A DNA stretch of 23,493 nucleotides, taken from REEB85 sp018971455. Its GTDB lineage: Bacteria > Pseudomonadota > Alphaproteobacteria > Acetobacterales > Acetobacteraceae. The notes under the pieces are model-generated. The model had not been told where the DNA came from. It ran no database searches and worked only from the letters and a program-made list of their open reading frames with translations. The first letter of the stretch is position 1, and every line of letters starts with the position of its first letter. A program made the position numbers and the translations under genes. This document shows, one piece after another, positions 14,459 to 21,467 of this stretch. The stretch is taken from NCBI GenBank assembly GCA_028871195.1, contig JAGWNT010000064.1, positions 1 to 23,493 of the forward strand. The letters are read 5' to 3'.

Positions 14459-15043
14459 ATGCCGCTCGACGATGCCGCCCTCGACACGCTGTTCCGCACC
14501 GCCCGCACCCACAACAAATGGACCGACCAGCCGGTCACCGATGATGAGCTCCGCGCCGTCTTCGACCTCATGAAGATGGGCCCGACCTCGGCCAACGCCT
14601 CGCCCGCCCGCTTCGTCTTCGTCCGCACCAAGGATGCCAAGGACCGGCTGAAGCCCGCCCTCTCGGCCGGCAACACCGAGAAGACGATGGCCGCCCCGGT
14701 CACCGTCATCGTCGCCCACGACCCCTATTTCTATGACCACCTGCCGCGCCTCTTCCCCCATGCGGACGCCAAATCGTGGTTCAGCGGCAACCCCGCCCTC
14801 GCCGAGGAGACGGCGCTGCGCAACGCCGTGCTGCAGGGCGGCTATTTCATCCTGGCGGCGCGCGCGCTCGGCCTGGATTGCGGGCCGATGTCGGGCTTCG
14901 ACAAATCCAAGGTGGACGACGCCTTCCTGTTCGGCCGTGGCTGGAAGTCCAACTTCCTGATCAATCTCGGCCATGGCGACCCGGACGGCCTGTTCGAGCG
15001 CTCGCCGCGCTTCGACTTCGACGAGGTCTGCATCGTCGAATAG
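14459..15043 (+). CDS. RutE/HadB-like nitroreductase-family reductase (probable malonic semialdehyde reductase type)
   Basis: A 194-residue FMN-dependent nitroreductase-fold protein that matches the RutE group closely along its whole length: an early ARTHNKW, MGPTSANASPAR near 45-56, LFPHADAKSWF near 98-108, LAEETALRN, and GLDCGPMSGFDKSKVDDAF near 137-155. E. coli RutE is 196 residues and reduces malonic semialdehyde to 3-hydroxypropionate in pyrimidine breakdown. No other rut genes are seen here, so it may serve a broader aldehyde or nitro-compound reduction role. ATG 14459 lacks a strong ribosome binding site. The paired palindromes just upstream suggest its own regulation, apart from NfuA. 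Confidence 0.88.
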   Translation: MPLDDAALDTLFRTARTHNKWTDQPVTDDELRAVFDLMKMGPTSANASPARFVFVRTKDAKDRLKPALSAGNTEKTMAAPVTVIVAHDPYFYDHLPRLFPHADAKSWFSGNPALAEETALRNAVLQGGYFILAARALGLDCGPMSGFDKSKVDDAFLFGRGWKSNFLINLGHGDPDGLFERSPRFDFDEVCIVE

Positions 15044-15058
15044 GCGAATCCTCGGCCG

Positions 15059-15099
15059 GCGCTGCGATGAGTCAGTGCCGCGACGAGCCAGCGCTGGGA
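15059..15099 (+). repeat. 16-bp imperfect tandem repeat
   Basis: GCGCTGCGATGAGTCA (15059-15074), GTGCCGCGACGAGCCA (15075-15090) and a partial third unit GCGCTGGGA (15091-15099) lie between the RutE-like stop and tsaB. The units differ mainly by C/T changes. Confidence 0.6.
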
Positions 15100-15111
15100 T
15101 AGACTGGGGCG

Positions 15112-15747
15112 ATGCGCCTGCTGATCCTCGATGCCGCCCTGCCGCGCGGCCTTGCCGCCATCGTCGCCGACGGGCATCTGCGCGCCCGGCGCACGATGCC
15201 CGGCGCGCGCGGCCACGCCGCCCAGCTCGCCCCGATGGCCGAGGCGGTGCTGGCGGAGGCGGGGATCGCCGCGCGCGACCTCGATGCCGTCGCGGCCACC
15301 ATCGGGCCGGGCAGCTTCACCGGCCTGCGCGCCGCGCTCGCCCTGGCGCACGGGATTGCCGCGGCGATCGGCCGGCCGGTCATCGGCGTCACCGTGCCGG
15401 AGGCCTTCGCCGCCGGCCACCCGCCCGATGGCCGCACCCTCTGGGTCGCCATCCACAGCCGCCGCGGCCGCGTCTTCCTGCATGATGGCACGGCATTGGC
15501 CTCGCTCGATCTGAACGACCTCCCGGGCGCGACGGGCATCGCCGTCGCCGGCGATGCCGCGATCGAGGTGGCCGCCCGCCTCGCCGCGCGCGGCGCGGAT
15601 GTCAGGCTGACCGACCAGCGCCTGCCCGAGCCGCTGCCCATCGCCGCGATTGCAGCGCGCCGCCTGGCCGGAGCCCTGCCCCCGCTCGCCGCCCAGCCGC
15701 TCTACGTGGACGCGCCGGAGGCCAGGCTGCCCGCCGCCCCGCGATGA
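15112..15747 (+). CDS. tsaB: TsaB, tRNA t6A37 threonylcarbamoyl-transfer partner
   Basis: A 211-residue TsaB/YeaZ protein, the partner that supports TsaD in making t6A at position 37 of ANN-reading tRNAs. The family hallmark GPGSFTGLRAALALAHGIA is at about residues 65-83, with DLDAVAATI just before it. The N-terminal strand is LLILDAALPRG, which departs from the usual DTS/DTA turn. The stop overlaps the rimI start (15744-15747), a pairing seen in many bacteria and strong support for both calls. Confidence 0.93.
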   Translation: MRLLILDAALPRGLAAIVADGHLRARRTMPGARGHAAQLAPMAEAVLAEAGIAARDLDAVAATIGPGSFTGLRAALALAHGIAAAIGRPVIGVTVPEAFAAGHPPDGRTLWVAIHSRRGRVFLHDGTALASLDLNDLPGATGIAVAGDAAIEVAARLAARGADVRLTDQRLPEPLPIAAIAARRLAGALPPLAAQPLYVDAPEARLPAAPR

Positions 15748-16175
15748 TGGTGGCGCAGGCCGGTCACGCCCCCGCCATGGCCGCCATCCACGCCGCGAGC
15801 TTCCCGCCGCCGGAGCGCTGGGGGGTGGATGCGATGGCGCTGCAACTCGGCCAGCCCGGCGCCTTCGGGCTGATCGATCCGGCGGGCGGCTTTCTGCTCG
15901 CCCGCGTCGCCGCCGACGAGGCCGAAATCCTGACCGTCGCCGTCGCCCCCGAGGCCCGCCGCAAGGGGCTCGCCCGCGCCCTCCTCGAAGCCGCCGCCGG
16001 GACCGCGGCAAGCCGCGGGGCGCGGCGCCTGTTCCTGGAAGTTGCCACCACCAATGCGGCCGCCCGCGCGCTGTACGCGGGGTGCGGCTTTGCCGAGATC
16101 GGCCGCCGCCCACGCTATTACCCCGGCGGCGGCGACGCGCTGGTGCTCGCCCGTGACGTCGGGGTGCCCGCGTGA
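15744..16175 (+). CDS. rimI: RimI-like GNAT N-acetyltransferase
   Basis: A 143-residue GNAT-fold protein. The acetyl-CoA loop reads RRKGLARALLEAA (residues about 73-85), followed by LFLEVATTNAAARALYAGCGF, the classic RimI C-terminal block. RimI acetylates the N terminus of ribosomal protein S18, though relatives have other targets. ATGA overlap with tsaB and GTGA overlap with the downstream AmpG-like gene indicate a coupled three-gene operon. The N-terminal portion is compact but normal for RimI. Confidence 0.9.
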   Translation: MMVAQAGHAPAMAAIHAASFPPPERWGVDAMALQLGQPGAFGLIDPAGGFLLARVAADEAEILTVAVAPEARRKGLARALLEAAAGTAASRGARRLFLEVATTNAAARALYAGCGFAEIGRRPRYYPGGGDALVLARDVGVPA

Positions 16176-17386
16176 AGTGGCCGGAGCGCAGCCTCGCCAT
16201 CATGGGCGGCTTCGGCTTCGCCAGCGGGCTGCCCCTGGCGCTGTCCGGCTTCACCCTCCAGCAATGGCTGACCGAGGGCCATGTCGCGAGGTCGGTGATC
16301 GGGCTGACCGCCAATATCGGCCTGCCCTACACGCTCAAATTCCTCTGGGCGCCGCTGCTCGACGAAATCCACCCGTTGCCCGGCCTCGGGCGGCGGCGCG
16401 GCTGGCTGCTGGCCATCCAGCCGCTGCTGGTGCTGGCCTGCCTGTGGCTCGCGCTCTCCAACGCCTCCATCGCCGCCGCCTTCGCCATCGCGCTGCTCTC
16501 GGCCACCCAGGACATCGCCATCGACGCCTGGCGCATCGAGACCTTCCCGCCCGACCGCCAGGGGCTGGCGACGGCGGTGTATGTCTGGGGCTACCGGGTG
16601 GCGATGCTGGTCTCGGGCAGCGGGGTGATCGCCGCGGTCAGCCTGGTCGGCTGGCACGTCGCCCTGCTCGGCATCACGGCCCTCGCCACCCTCGCGATCG
16701 GCGTCACGCTGCTGGCTGCGGAACCGCCGCCGGCGGCGGCCCGCCCGCTGCGCGCGAACTGGATGGCGCGCGGCTGGTCGGCGCTGCGCGATCCGCTGGC
16801 CGATTTCCTCGGCCGTGCCGGGGCCATCCCGGTGCTCGCCTATGTCGCGCTGTTCTATCTTGGCGAGGGCATGGCCGGGGTGATGCTGGCGCCGCTCTAC
16901 CGCGATCTCGGTTTCGACCGGGTGGCGGTGGCCACCGCCATCGGCCCGTTCTCGCTGTTCGCCACCATGGCCGGCATTGGGCTCGGCGGCGCGCTGGTGG
17001 CGCGCATCGGTCTGCGCCGCGCCCTGGTCGGCACCGGCTTCACCCAGATGGCGGCGATGGCGATGTATGTCTGGCTCAGCGTCTCGCCGGGCAGTCACGC
17101 CCTGCTGTTCGCCACCGTCCTGGTCGAGGCGCTGGTCGGCGGGCTGGCGAGTGCCGCCTTCCTCGCCTACCTCTCGACCTTGTGCACCGCCTCCTTCGCG
17201 GCGACGCAATATGCGCTGCTCAGCTCCCTGGCACCGCTCGCCGCGCGCACGGTCGCCGGGTTTTCCGGCTATCTGGCACAGGCGGTCGGCTGGCCGGCCT
17301 TCTACACGATCGCCATGCTGGCATCGTTACCAGCCATGATGATCATGCTTTATAACATTCGCCGCGCTTCTATGCGGCCCGGGTAA
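16172..17386 (+). CDS. AmpG-like muropeptide MFS permease
   Basis: A 404-residue, 12-helix MFS protein of the AmpG group, which imports anhydro-muropeptides for cell-wall recycling. Characteristic stretches are GFASGLPLALSGFTLQQWL near the N terminus, GLPYTLKFLWAPLLDE (about 50-65), LGRRRGWLLAIQPLL, and SATQDIAIDAWRIE (about 110-123). The GTG start at 16172 overlaps the rimI stop as GTGA. Its last 17 bp overlap tail to tail with the second DapA-like gene. Muropeptide transport is inferred from the family; no other recycling gene is seen here. Confidence 0.87.
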   Translation: MKWPERSLAIMGGFGFASGLPLALSGFTLQQWLTEGHVARSVIGLTANIGLPYTLKFLWAPLLDEIHPLPGLGRRRGWLLAIQPLLVLACLWLALSNASIAAAFAIALLSATQDIAIDAWRIETFPPDRQGLATAVYVWGYRVAMLVSGSGVIAAVSLVGWHVALLGITALATLAIGVTLLAAEPPPAAARPLRANWMARGWSALRDPLADFLGRAGAIPVLAYVALFYLGEGMAGVMLAPLYRDLGFDRVAVATAIGPFSLFATMAGIGLGGALVARIGLRRALVGTGFTQMAAMAMYVWLSVSPGSHALLFATVLVEALVGGLASAAFLAYLSTLCTASFAATQYALLSSLAPLAARTVAGFSGYLAQAVGWPAFYTIAMLASLPAMMIMLYNIRRASMRPG

Positions 17387-18266
17387 GCTCCACGCCCAGC
17401 CCGCCCAGCGCCGCCGCGATCGCCGCCTGCTGGGCGGGCGAGGCGGCCGGCATGGGCGCGCGCGGCAGGCCGGCTGCGCAGCCTTGCAGGGACTGGGCGT
17501 ATTTGGTGCAGGCCGGCAGGTTGTCGGCGATCAGCGCGTTCCACAGATCGAGCAGCTTGCCGTGCAGGTTGAGCGCGCGGGCGTGGTCACCGGCCTCGAC
17601 CGCCTCCCACAGATCGACGCAGGCGCGCGGGGCGGCGGTGAGGATGGCGGCGATGGCGCCGTGCGCGCGCAGCGCGAAGGACGGGTAGAGCAGCGCGTCC
17701 ACGGCGGTGAAGATCAGGTCCGTCGGCCCCGCCATGCGCATCAGATCGGCCACCAGCTTGAGGTCGCCGGCACTCTGCTTGACGCCGATCACCCCCGGCA
17801 CCTCGCGCATGATGCGGATCAGCAGCGCCGGCGAGAGGTAGGACCACGGCACCACGTTGTAGATCAGCACCGGCAGGCCGGTGGCCTCCGTCAGCGCGCG
17901 GAAATGCGCCAGCATGGAGGCGTCGTCCGGGCGGAACAGGTAATGCACCGGCGTCACCTGCAAGGCGGCAACGCCGAGATCGCACACCGCGAGGCCGCGG
18001 CGAATGGCGTCGCGCGTCGAGTCGACAATGATGCCGGCGACCACCGGCACGGCGCCGGCACTCTCCTGCACCGACTCGCCGACCAACCGGCGGAACTCGT
18101 CGGTTTCCAGCGTGTGCCCCTCGCCGGTGCTGCCGCCGACCGCGAGCCCGTGCGCGCCCTGGCCGATCAGCCAGCGCACCTGGCGGCGCGCGGCGGCGAC
18201 ATCGATTTCGCCATCGGCGGTGAAGGGGGTGGTGGCGGGGAGAATGATGCCGAACAGGCTGCGCAT
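17370..18266 (-). CDS. DapA/NAL-family aldolase or lyase, copy 2 (paralogue)
   Basis: A 298-residue DapA/NAL TIM-barrel protein and a clear paralogue of the gene at 4072-4998. Shared blocks include GGSTGEGHTL (44-53), ALQ-TPVHYLF (101-111), IYNVVPW (135-141) and GVIGVKQSAGDLK. Thr47, Tyr136 and the Schiff-base Lys163 are present. As in copy 1, the Arg of the DHDPS motif YNVPxRT is replaced by the YNVxPW form, so it is not a lysine-pathway DapA. ATG 18266 has GGAGG 8 nt upstream; a GTG at 18281 would add five residues. It stands alone, with no regulator beside it and no copy of the IclR dyad in its upstream gap. Confidence 0.9.
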   Translation of the reverse strand: MRSLFGIILPATTPFTADGEIDVAAARRQVRWLIGQGAHGLAVGGSTGEGHTLETDEFRRLVGESVQESAGAVPVVAGIIVDSTRDAIRRGLAVCDLGVAALQVTPVHYLFRPDDASMLAHFRALTEATGLPVLIYNVVPWSYLSPALLIRIMREVPGVIGVKQSAGDLKLVADLMRMAGPTDLIFTAVDALLYPSFALRAHGAIAAILTAAPRACVDLWEAVEAGDHARALNLHGKLLDLWNALIADNLPACTKYAQSLQGCAAGLPRAPMPAASPAQQAAIAAALGGLGVELTRAA

Positions 18267-18323
18267 GGTGTCGTCCTCCACTCGGCCCGCCGTTGATCCG
18301 GCGGTGCTCCGGCATCGATGTTT

Positions 18324-18375
18324 CTAAAGCCGTTCATCCGACCTGATGAGTCCATCAGGTCGGATCGTGCTCTAG
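18324..18375. repeat. Large imperfect palindrome with a perfect 13-bp core stem
   Basis: The core pairs ATCCGACCTGATG (18336-18348) with CATCAGGTCGGAT (18353-18365) around a 4-nt loop AGTC. An outer arm pairs CTAAAGC (18324-18330) with GCTCTAG (18369-18375) with one mismatch, after a small bulge. The stop codon of the ACT gene lies in the outer arm, so the structure could end that transcript, although no U-tract follows. The GATC-containing GTGCTCTAG arm recalls dispersed palindromes common in alphaproteobacterial intergenic DNA (from memory, not checked). Confidence 0.7.
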
Positions 18376-18731
18376 GCGGCCCGGCGGCGTACCTGGCCGG
18401 TGATCTCCTGGCGGCGGGCGACGTGGCGCACGCCGACGGTCTGGGCAAGATTGCCCTCGACCAAGTGTACCATCTCGGCCGGCATGGCGGCCATGGCGAT
18501 ATCGACCTGAAGAGCGTCGCCGACGCGGCGCGCGGCGAAGCTGTCGGGGGTCAGGTCACGCTTGGCGAAGGGTTGCAGCAGCCGCGGCAGCAGGCCGGGC
18601 CCGGCATCGGCGGTGACGGTGAAGCGCACATCGGCGAGCGAGCCGATGAGCGTCCAGGGCTGCAAGGCGGCGGATTGCGACGCAGAATGCTGGAGCCCAG
18701 CGGCCTGAGGCGGGTGCATTTCGGATGACAT
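18372..18731 (-). CDS. Stand-alone ACT-domain protein
   Basis: A 119-residue protein with one ACT-like domain at about residues 33-105: VRFTVTADAGPGLLPRLLQPFAKRDLTPDSF, then LQVDIAMAAM and a helix up to VRHV. ACT domains bind amino acids and regulate enzymes; the pattern resembles the small subunit of acetolactate synthase, but the family's second domain is absent. The first 30 residues look unstructured. ATG 18731 has GGAG 9 nt upstream. It is monocistronic as far as can be seen, with hairpins on both sides. The partner enzyme is not in the window. Confidence 0.75.
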   Translation of the reverse strand: MSSEMHPPQAAGLQHSASQSAALQPWTLIGSLADVRFTVTADAGPGLLPRLLQPFAKRDLTPDSFAARRVGDALQVDIAMAAMPAEMVHLVEGNLAQTVGVRHVARRQEITGQVRRRAA

Positions 18732-18775
18732 TCGGGGAAACTCCGGGCGGAGGCATCGACACAGGCACGCGACGA

Positions 18776-18795
18776 CCGGCTGCTCAGGCAGCCGG
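18776..18795. terminator. Hairpin upstream of the ACT gene
   Basis: CCGGCTGC-TCAG-GCAGCCGG is a perfect 8-bp stem with a 4-nt loop in the gap between DUF2125 and the ACT gene. No U-tract follows, so its role as terminator or leader structure is unclear. Confidence 0.35.
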
Positions 18796-18832
18796 GGCGG
18801 TAATTCGTGCGCTGTGGAACCCGGAGTTCATG

Positions 18833-18848
18833 GCGCTAAATGTAGCGC
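18833..18848 (-). terminator. Hairpin directly after the DUF2125 stop
   Basis: GCGCTA-AATG-TAGCGC is a perfect 6-bp stem with a 4-nt loop, starting 1 nt past the stop codon of the minus-strand gene. Position suggests transcript end or 3' stabilisation; there is no U-tract. Confidence 0.4.
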
Positions 18849-18849
18849 A

Positions 18850-19887
18850 TCACGGCGCCGATGGCCAGTGCCAATCGGGCAGGCGCGCCACCGGCACCCC
18901 GCCGACGGTGAGCAGATGGTCCTTCAGGGTCAGCGGCAGGTGCAGATCCGGCGTGACCCCCGGCTTCGGCGGCGGCGCCAGCAGGCCGACCACCACCCGC
19001 GCCGTCGCCTCGACCTGGGGGGTGATGGCGTGGCCGGCCGCCAGCGCATCGAGCAGGGCGGCGGGGTCGGCGAGCACCACCTCGCCGCTGCCCTCCGGCT
19101 GCAAGGCCGCGTCGAGCCCGAGCGTCGCCTGGGCCGTGAGATCGAGCCTGCCCCAGGTCAGGGCGAGGCGGCGCACCGCCAGCCGGCCGCCGGCCGCCCG
19201 CCAGGCGCGGGCCTGCGCGGCGGGGTCCTTGCCGGGCGGGACCGCGCCGGTGAGCCCGGCATCGAGGCTGACCGTGGCGATGCGCGCGCCGAGCGGCCAG
19301 GTGCCGCCGGGCGCCGGTGGCAGGGTGACGTTGGCGGCACTCGCCACCACCGCCAGGGCCGGTGGCGCGGCCAGCGCGGCGCGCAGCCGGCCCAGGACCA
19401 GCGCGCCGCCCGGCAGGTCGGCACGGACCCCCTCGGCCACCAGGGCGGCCTGCGGGGTGCGGGCATCGGGGAAGAACGGCACGGACAGGGCCAGCCGCGC
19501 CGCGGTGAAGGGCAGCCGGCCCGCCGGCCCGAGCAGCAGCGCCTGGGCGCCCCCGGCGGCGATGCCGAGCGTCAGCGGATGCAGGAGCGAGACGCGCAGG
19601 CGCACGCGGTCGGCCTGCCAGCCCAGGCCGCTGGCATCGGCGAGCGAGACCGCCCGAAGATCGAGCCCGGCGGCGAAGGGCCAGCCGCCGCGCGATGGCG
19701 GCGAGGCCGCGACCCGCCAGCCTTGTGCCGTCTGCGCCGCCTGCCATTGCGCATAGAGCCGGTCCATCCGGCGTTCGGCCAGGCCCCAGGCCAGCGTGTC
19801 GGCCAGCACCAGCGCGCCCAGCGCAATGGCGACCGGCAGGATGAGGCGCGAGGCGGGGCGGCGGCGGCGCGGGGGGGAAGCAGCCAT
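18850..19887 (-). CDS. DUF2125-family protein with N-terminal membrane anchor
   Basis: A 345-residue protein with an Arg-rich start, one membrane segment at about residues 15-36 (LILPVAIALGALVLADTLAW), and a long beta-rich periplasmic part with alternating hydrophobic residues. The layout, the early segment GWRVAASPPSRGGWPFAAGLDL, and the later LTWGRLDLTAQATLGLD match DUF2125, a family common in alphaproteobacteria and of unknown function. Repeated beta strands of this kind recall AsmA-like envelope proteins, but that link is an impression. Its upstream region carries a good promoter overlapped by palindromes. Confidence 0.8.
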   Translation of the reverse strand: MAASPPRRRRPASRLILPVAIALGALVLADTLAWGLAERRMDRLYAQWQAAQTAQGWRVAASPPSRGGWPFAAGLDLRAVSLADASGLGWQADRVRLRVSLLHPLTLGIAAGGAQALLLGPAGRLPFTAARLALSVPFFPDARTPQAALVAEGVRADLPGGALVLGRLRAALAAPPALAVVASAANVTLPPAPGGTWPLGARIATVSLDAGLTGAVPPGKDPAAQARAWRAAGGRLAVRRLALTWGRLDLTAQATLGLDAALQPEGSGEVVLADPAALLDALAAGHAITPQVEATARVVVGLLAPPPKPGVTPDLHLPLTLKDHLLTVGGVPVARLPDWHWPSAP

Positions 19888-19941
19888 GGCGGAAGCTTAT
19901 CGCAGGGCCTGGACGATGAACTATCCCCCGTTCGCACAAAC

Positions 19942-19966
19942 GACAGTATTACTGTCATGAAATGAC
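19942..19966. promoter_or_regulatory. Two overlapping dyads at the predicted DUF2125 transcription start
   Basis: GACAGTA-T-TACTGTC (19942-19956) is a perfect 15-bp dyad. GTCAT-GAA-ATGAC (19954-19966) is a perfect 13-bp dyad sharing its first three bases. Both lie just downstream of the predicted -10 box on the minus strand, where a bound repressor would block transcription. Confidence 0.55.
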
Positions 19967-19995
19967 GTTATACAGAGCGATTTCAATTTATTGAA
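19967..19995 (-). promoter_or_regulatory. Predicted promoter of the DUF2125 gene
   Basis: On the minus strand, TTCAAT (19995-19990) and TATAAC (19972-19967) are 17 bp apart. The -35 element lies within a further dyad, TTTCAAT-TT-ATTGAAA (19981-19996). The predicted start is about 70 bp before the DUF2125 ATG. Confidence 0.5.
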
Positions 19996-20010
19996 AAACG
20001 CCTCTGCGTT
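19994..20010 (-). terminator. Rho-independent terminator of the ftsE-ftsX-DUF218-plsC operon
   Basis: On the minus strand the stem AACGC-AGAG-GCGTT runs directly into further T residues (five Ts in a row). It begins 22 bp after the plsC stop codon and is the only hairpin in the window with a proper U-tract. Confidence 0.6.
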
Positions 20011-20032
20011 GGCTTGCGAACCGCCTCCGGGC

Positions 20033-20803
20033 TCAACCCACAGAGTTATCCACCGCTCCGCCGGCCAGGGCCGCACTGCCCTCGGCGAACGAACGCTCCA
20101 GCCGCGCCATCAGCTCGCCGCGGCGCAGCCTGGCCGGCAGGGGCGGCGCGATGGCGATGTGGATGCGGCCGGGATGCTTGCGGAAGGCCCGCCGCCCCCA
20201 GCAATGGCCCGAATCGGTGGCGACCGGGATCACCGGCAGCCCGGTGCGCGCGGCGAGGGCGGCGATGCCGGGGTGCAGCACCAGCGGCGCGCCGGGGGTG
20301 GCGCGGGTGCCCTCGGGGAAGATGACGATCTGTCGTCCGCGGGCGAGCGCGTTGTCGGCGCCGGTGAGCAGGGAGCGGATCGCCGCCGCCCCGGCGCCGC
20401 GATCGACGGAGATCATGCCGGCGTCGCGGGTGATCGGGCCGAACAGCGGGATGCGCTGCAACTCGCGCTTGAGCACGTAGCAGGTATCCGGCACCAGCAG
20501 CAGCCAGACCATGGTGTCGAAGGCCGATTGGTGCATCGAGGCGATCAGCGCCGGGCCGCTCGCCGGCAGGTGCTCGCGCCCGCTGACCTCCCAGGTGATG
20601 CCGCAGAGCGGGCGCAGCGCGCCGAGCACCAGCCGCGCCCAGAGCCGCGCCACCGGCATCGGCCAGGACGGGGGCGGGGATGGCTGCTCCGAGCCCCGAC
20701 GGCGCAGGGCGTGGCACAGCCGCGGCAGCAGGGTGAAGCTCGCCAGCACCAGGGTGATGCCATAGAACCAGAGGTTGAAAAGCAGCGAACGCATCAGGGT
20801 CAT
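20033..20803 (-). CDS. 1-acyl-sn-glycerol-3-phosphate acyltransferase (PlsC-like)
   Basis: A 256-residue membrane-bound PlsC-family acyltransferase, which makes phosphatidic acid from lysophosphatidic acid at the inner membrane. The HX4D motif is HQSAFD (His91-Asp96) and the substrate-binding motif is FPEGTR (162-167). An N-terminal membrane segment spans about residues 8-27, and VDRG near 133-136 fits the family's third block. It starts 10 bp after the DUF218 stop, so it is the last gene of the ftsE-ftsX-DUF218-plsC operon, and a U-tract terminator follows. An in-frame ATG 9 bp further in (20794) is also possible. Confidence 0.93.
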   Translation of the reverse strand: MTLMRSLLFNLWFYGITLVLASFTLLPRLCHALRRRGSEQPSPPPSWPMPVARLWARLVLGALRPLCGITWEVSGREHLPASGPALIASMHQSAFDTMVWLLLVPDTCYVLKRELQRIPLFGPITRDAGMISVDRGAGAAAIRSLLTGADNALARGRQIVIFPEGTRATPGAPLVLHPGIAALAARTGLPVIPVATDSGHCWGRRAFRKHPGRIHIAIAPPLPARLRRGELMARLERSFAEGSAALAGGAVDNSVG

Positions 20804-20813
20804 GGTGCCGCCG

Positions 20814-21467
20814 TCATTGCTGGGGGTGGGCCTCCCGCCCGCCGGCCGGTCCGGCGGCGGGGCGCAGATCCGGGGCCAGGCCGCCGAGGCCGCTGAGCCC
20901 GATCTCGGCGGCCAGGAATTTGCTGTATTCGACGGCGAGGAAGCGCAGGGCCGTGAACTCCCGCCAGCCGCGCAGGGCGGCCGGCAGCACCGGGGCGGGG
21001 ATCAGCGCGACCCCGGGCAGGGCGCGGCCCAGCTCCACCAGCGCGCGCGGCATGTGATAGCCGGCGGTGACCACGATCAGCCGCGCGATGGCGTGGCGGC
21101 GCACCCAGGCCCGGGTCTCGATGGCGTTGCCGCGGGTGGAGATCGCCCGCCGCCCCATGCTGACGCGCGGCGCCAGCGCGGGATCGACGCCGGCGCGCCG
21201 CGCCAGCTCGCCGAACTCCGCCGGGCCGCCGACGCCGGAGATCAGCAGGCGCGGCGCGCGGCCCTCGGCGAGCAGGCGCAGGGCGGTCTCCACGCGGTCC
21301 GCGCCGCCGGTCAGCACGACGATGCCGTCGGCCGCCGGCGGCGGCAGCAGCGGGCGTTGGGCGGCGTGCAGGAACCAGGCGAAGCCGCCGAGCCAGGCCA
21401 GCAGCGCCGCCAGTAGCAGGGCGGCGAGGCCGCGCAGCCAAGCCGGCCGCCGGCGGCGGCGCCTCAT
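20814..21467 (-). CDS. DUF218/YdcF-family envelope protein
   Basis: A 217-residue protein with a basic N terminus, one membrane segment (about residues 12-34) and a DUF218 domain. Family marks are DGIVVLTGGADRVETALRLL (47-66), LLISGVGG (74-81), STRGNAIETRAW (110-121) and VVTAGYHMPRA (132-142). Related proteins (YdcF, SanA, ElyC) act in the envelope, with ElyC tied to peptidoglycan precursor supply. The exact reaction here is unknown. ATG 21467 overlaps the ftsX stop by 4 bp, so translation is coupled. Confidence 0.9.
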   Translation of the reverse strand: MRRRRRRPAWLRGLAALLLAALLAWLGGFAWFLHAAQRPLLPPPAADGIVVLTGGADRVETALRLLAEGRAPRLLISGVGGPAEFGELARRAGVDPALAPRVSMGRRAISTRGNAIETRAWVRRHAIARLIVVTAGYHMPRALVELGRALPGVALIPAPVLPAALRGWREFTALRFLAVEYSKFLAAEIGLSGLGGLAPDLRPAAGPAGGREAHPQQ

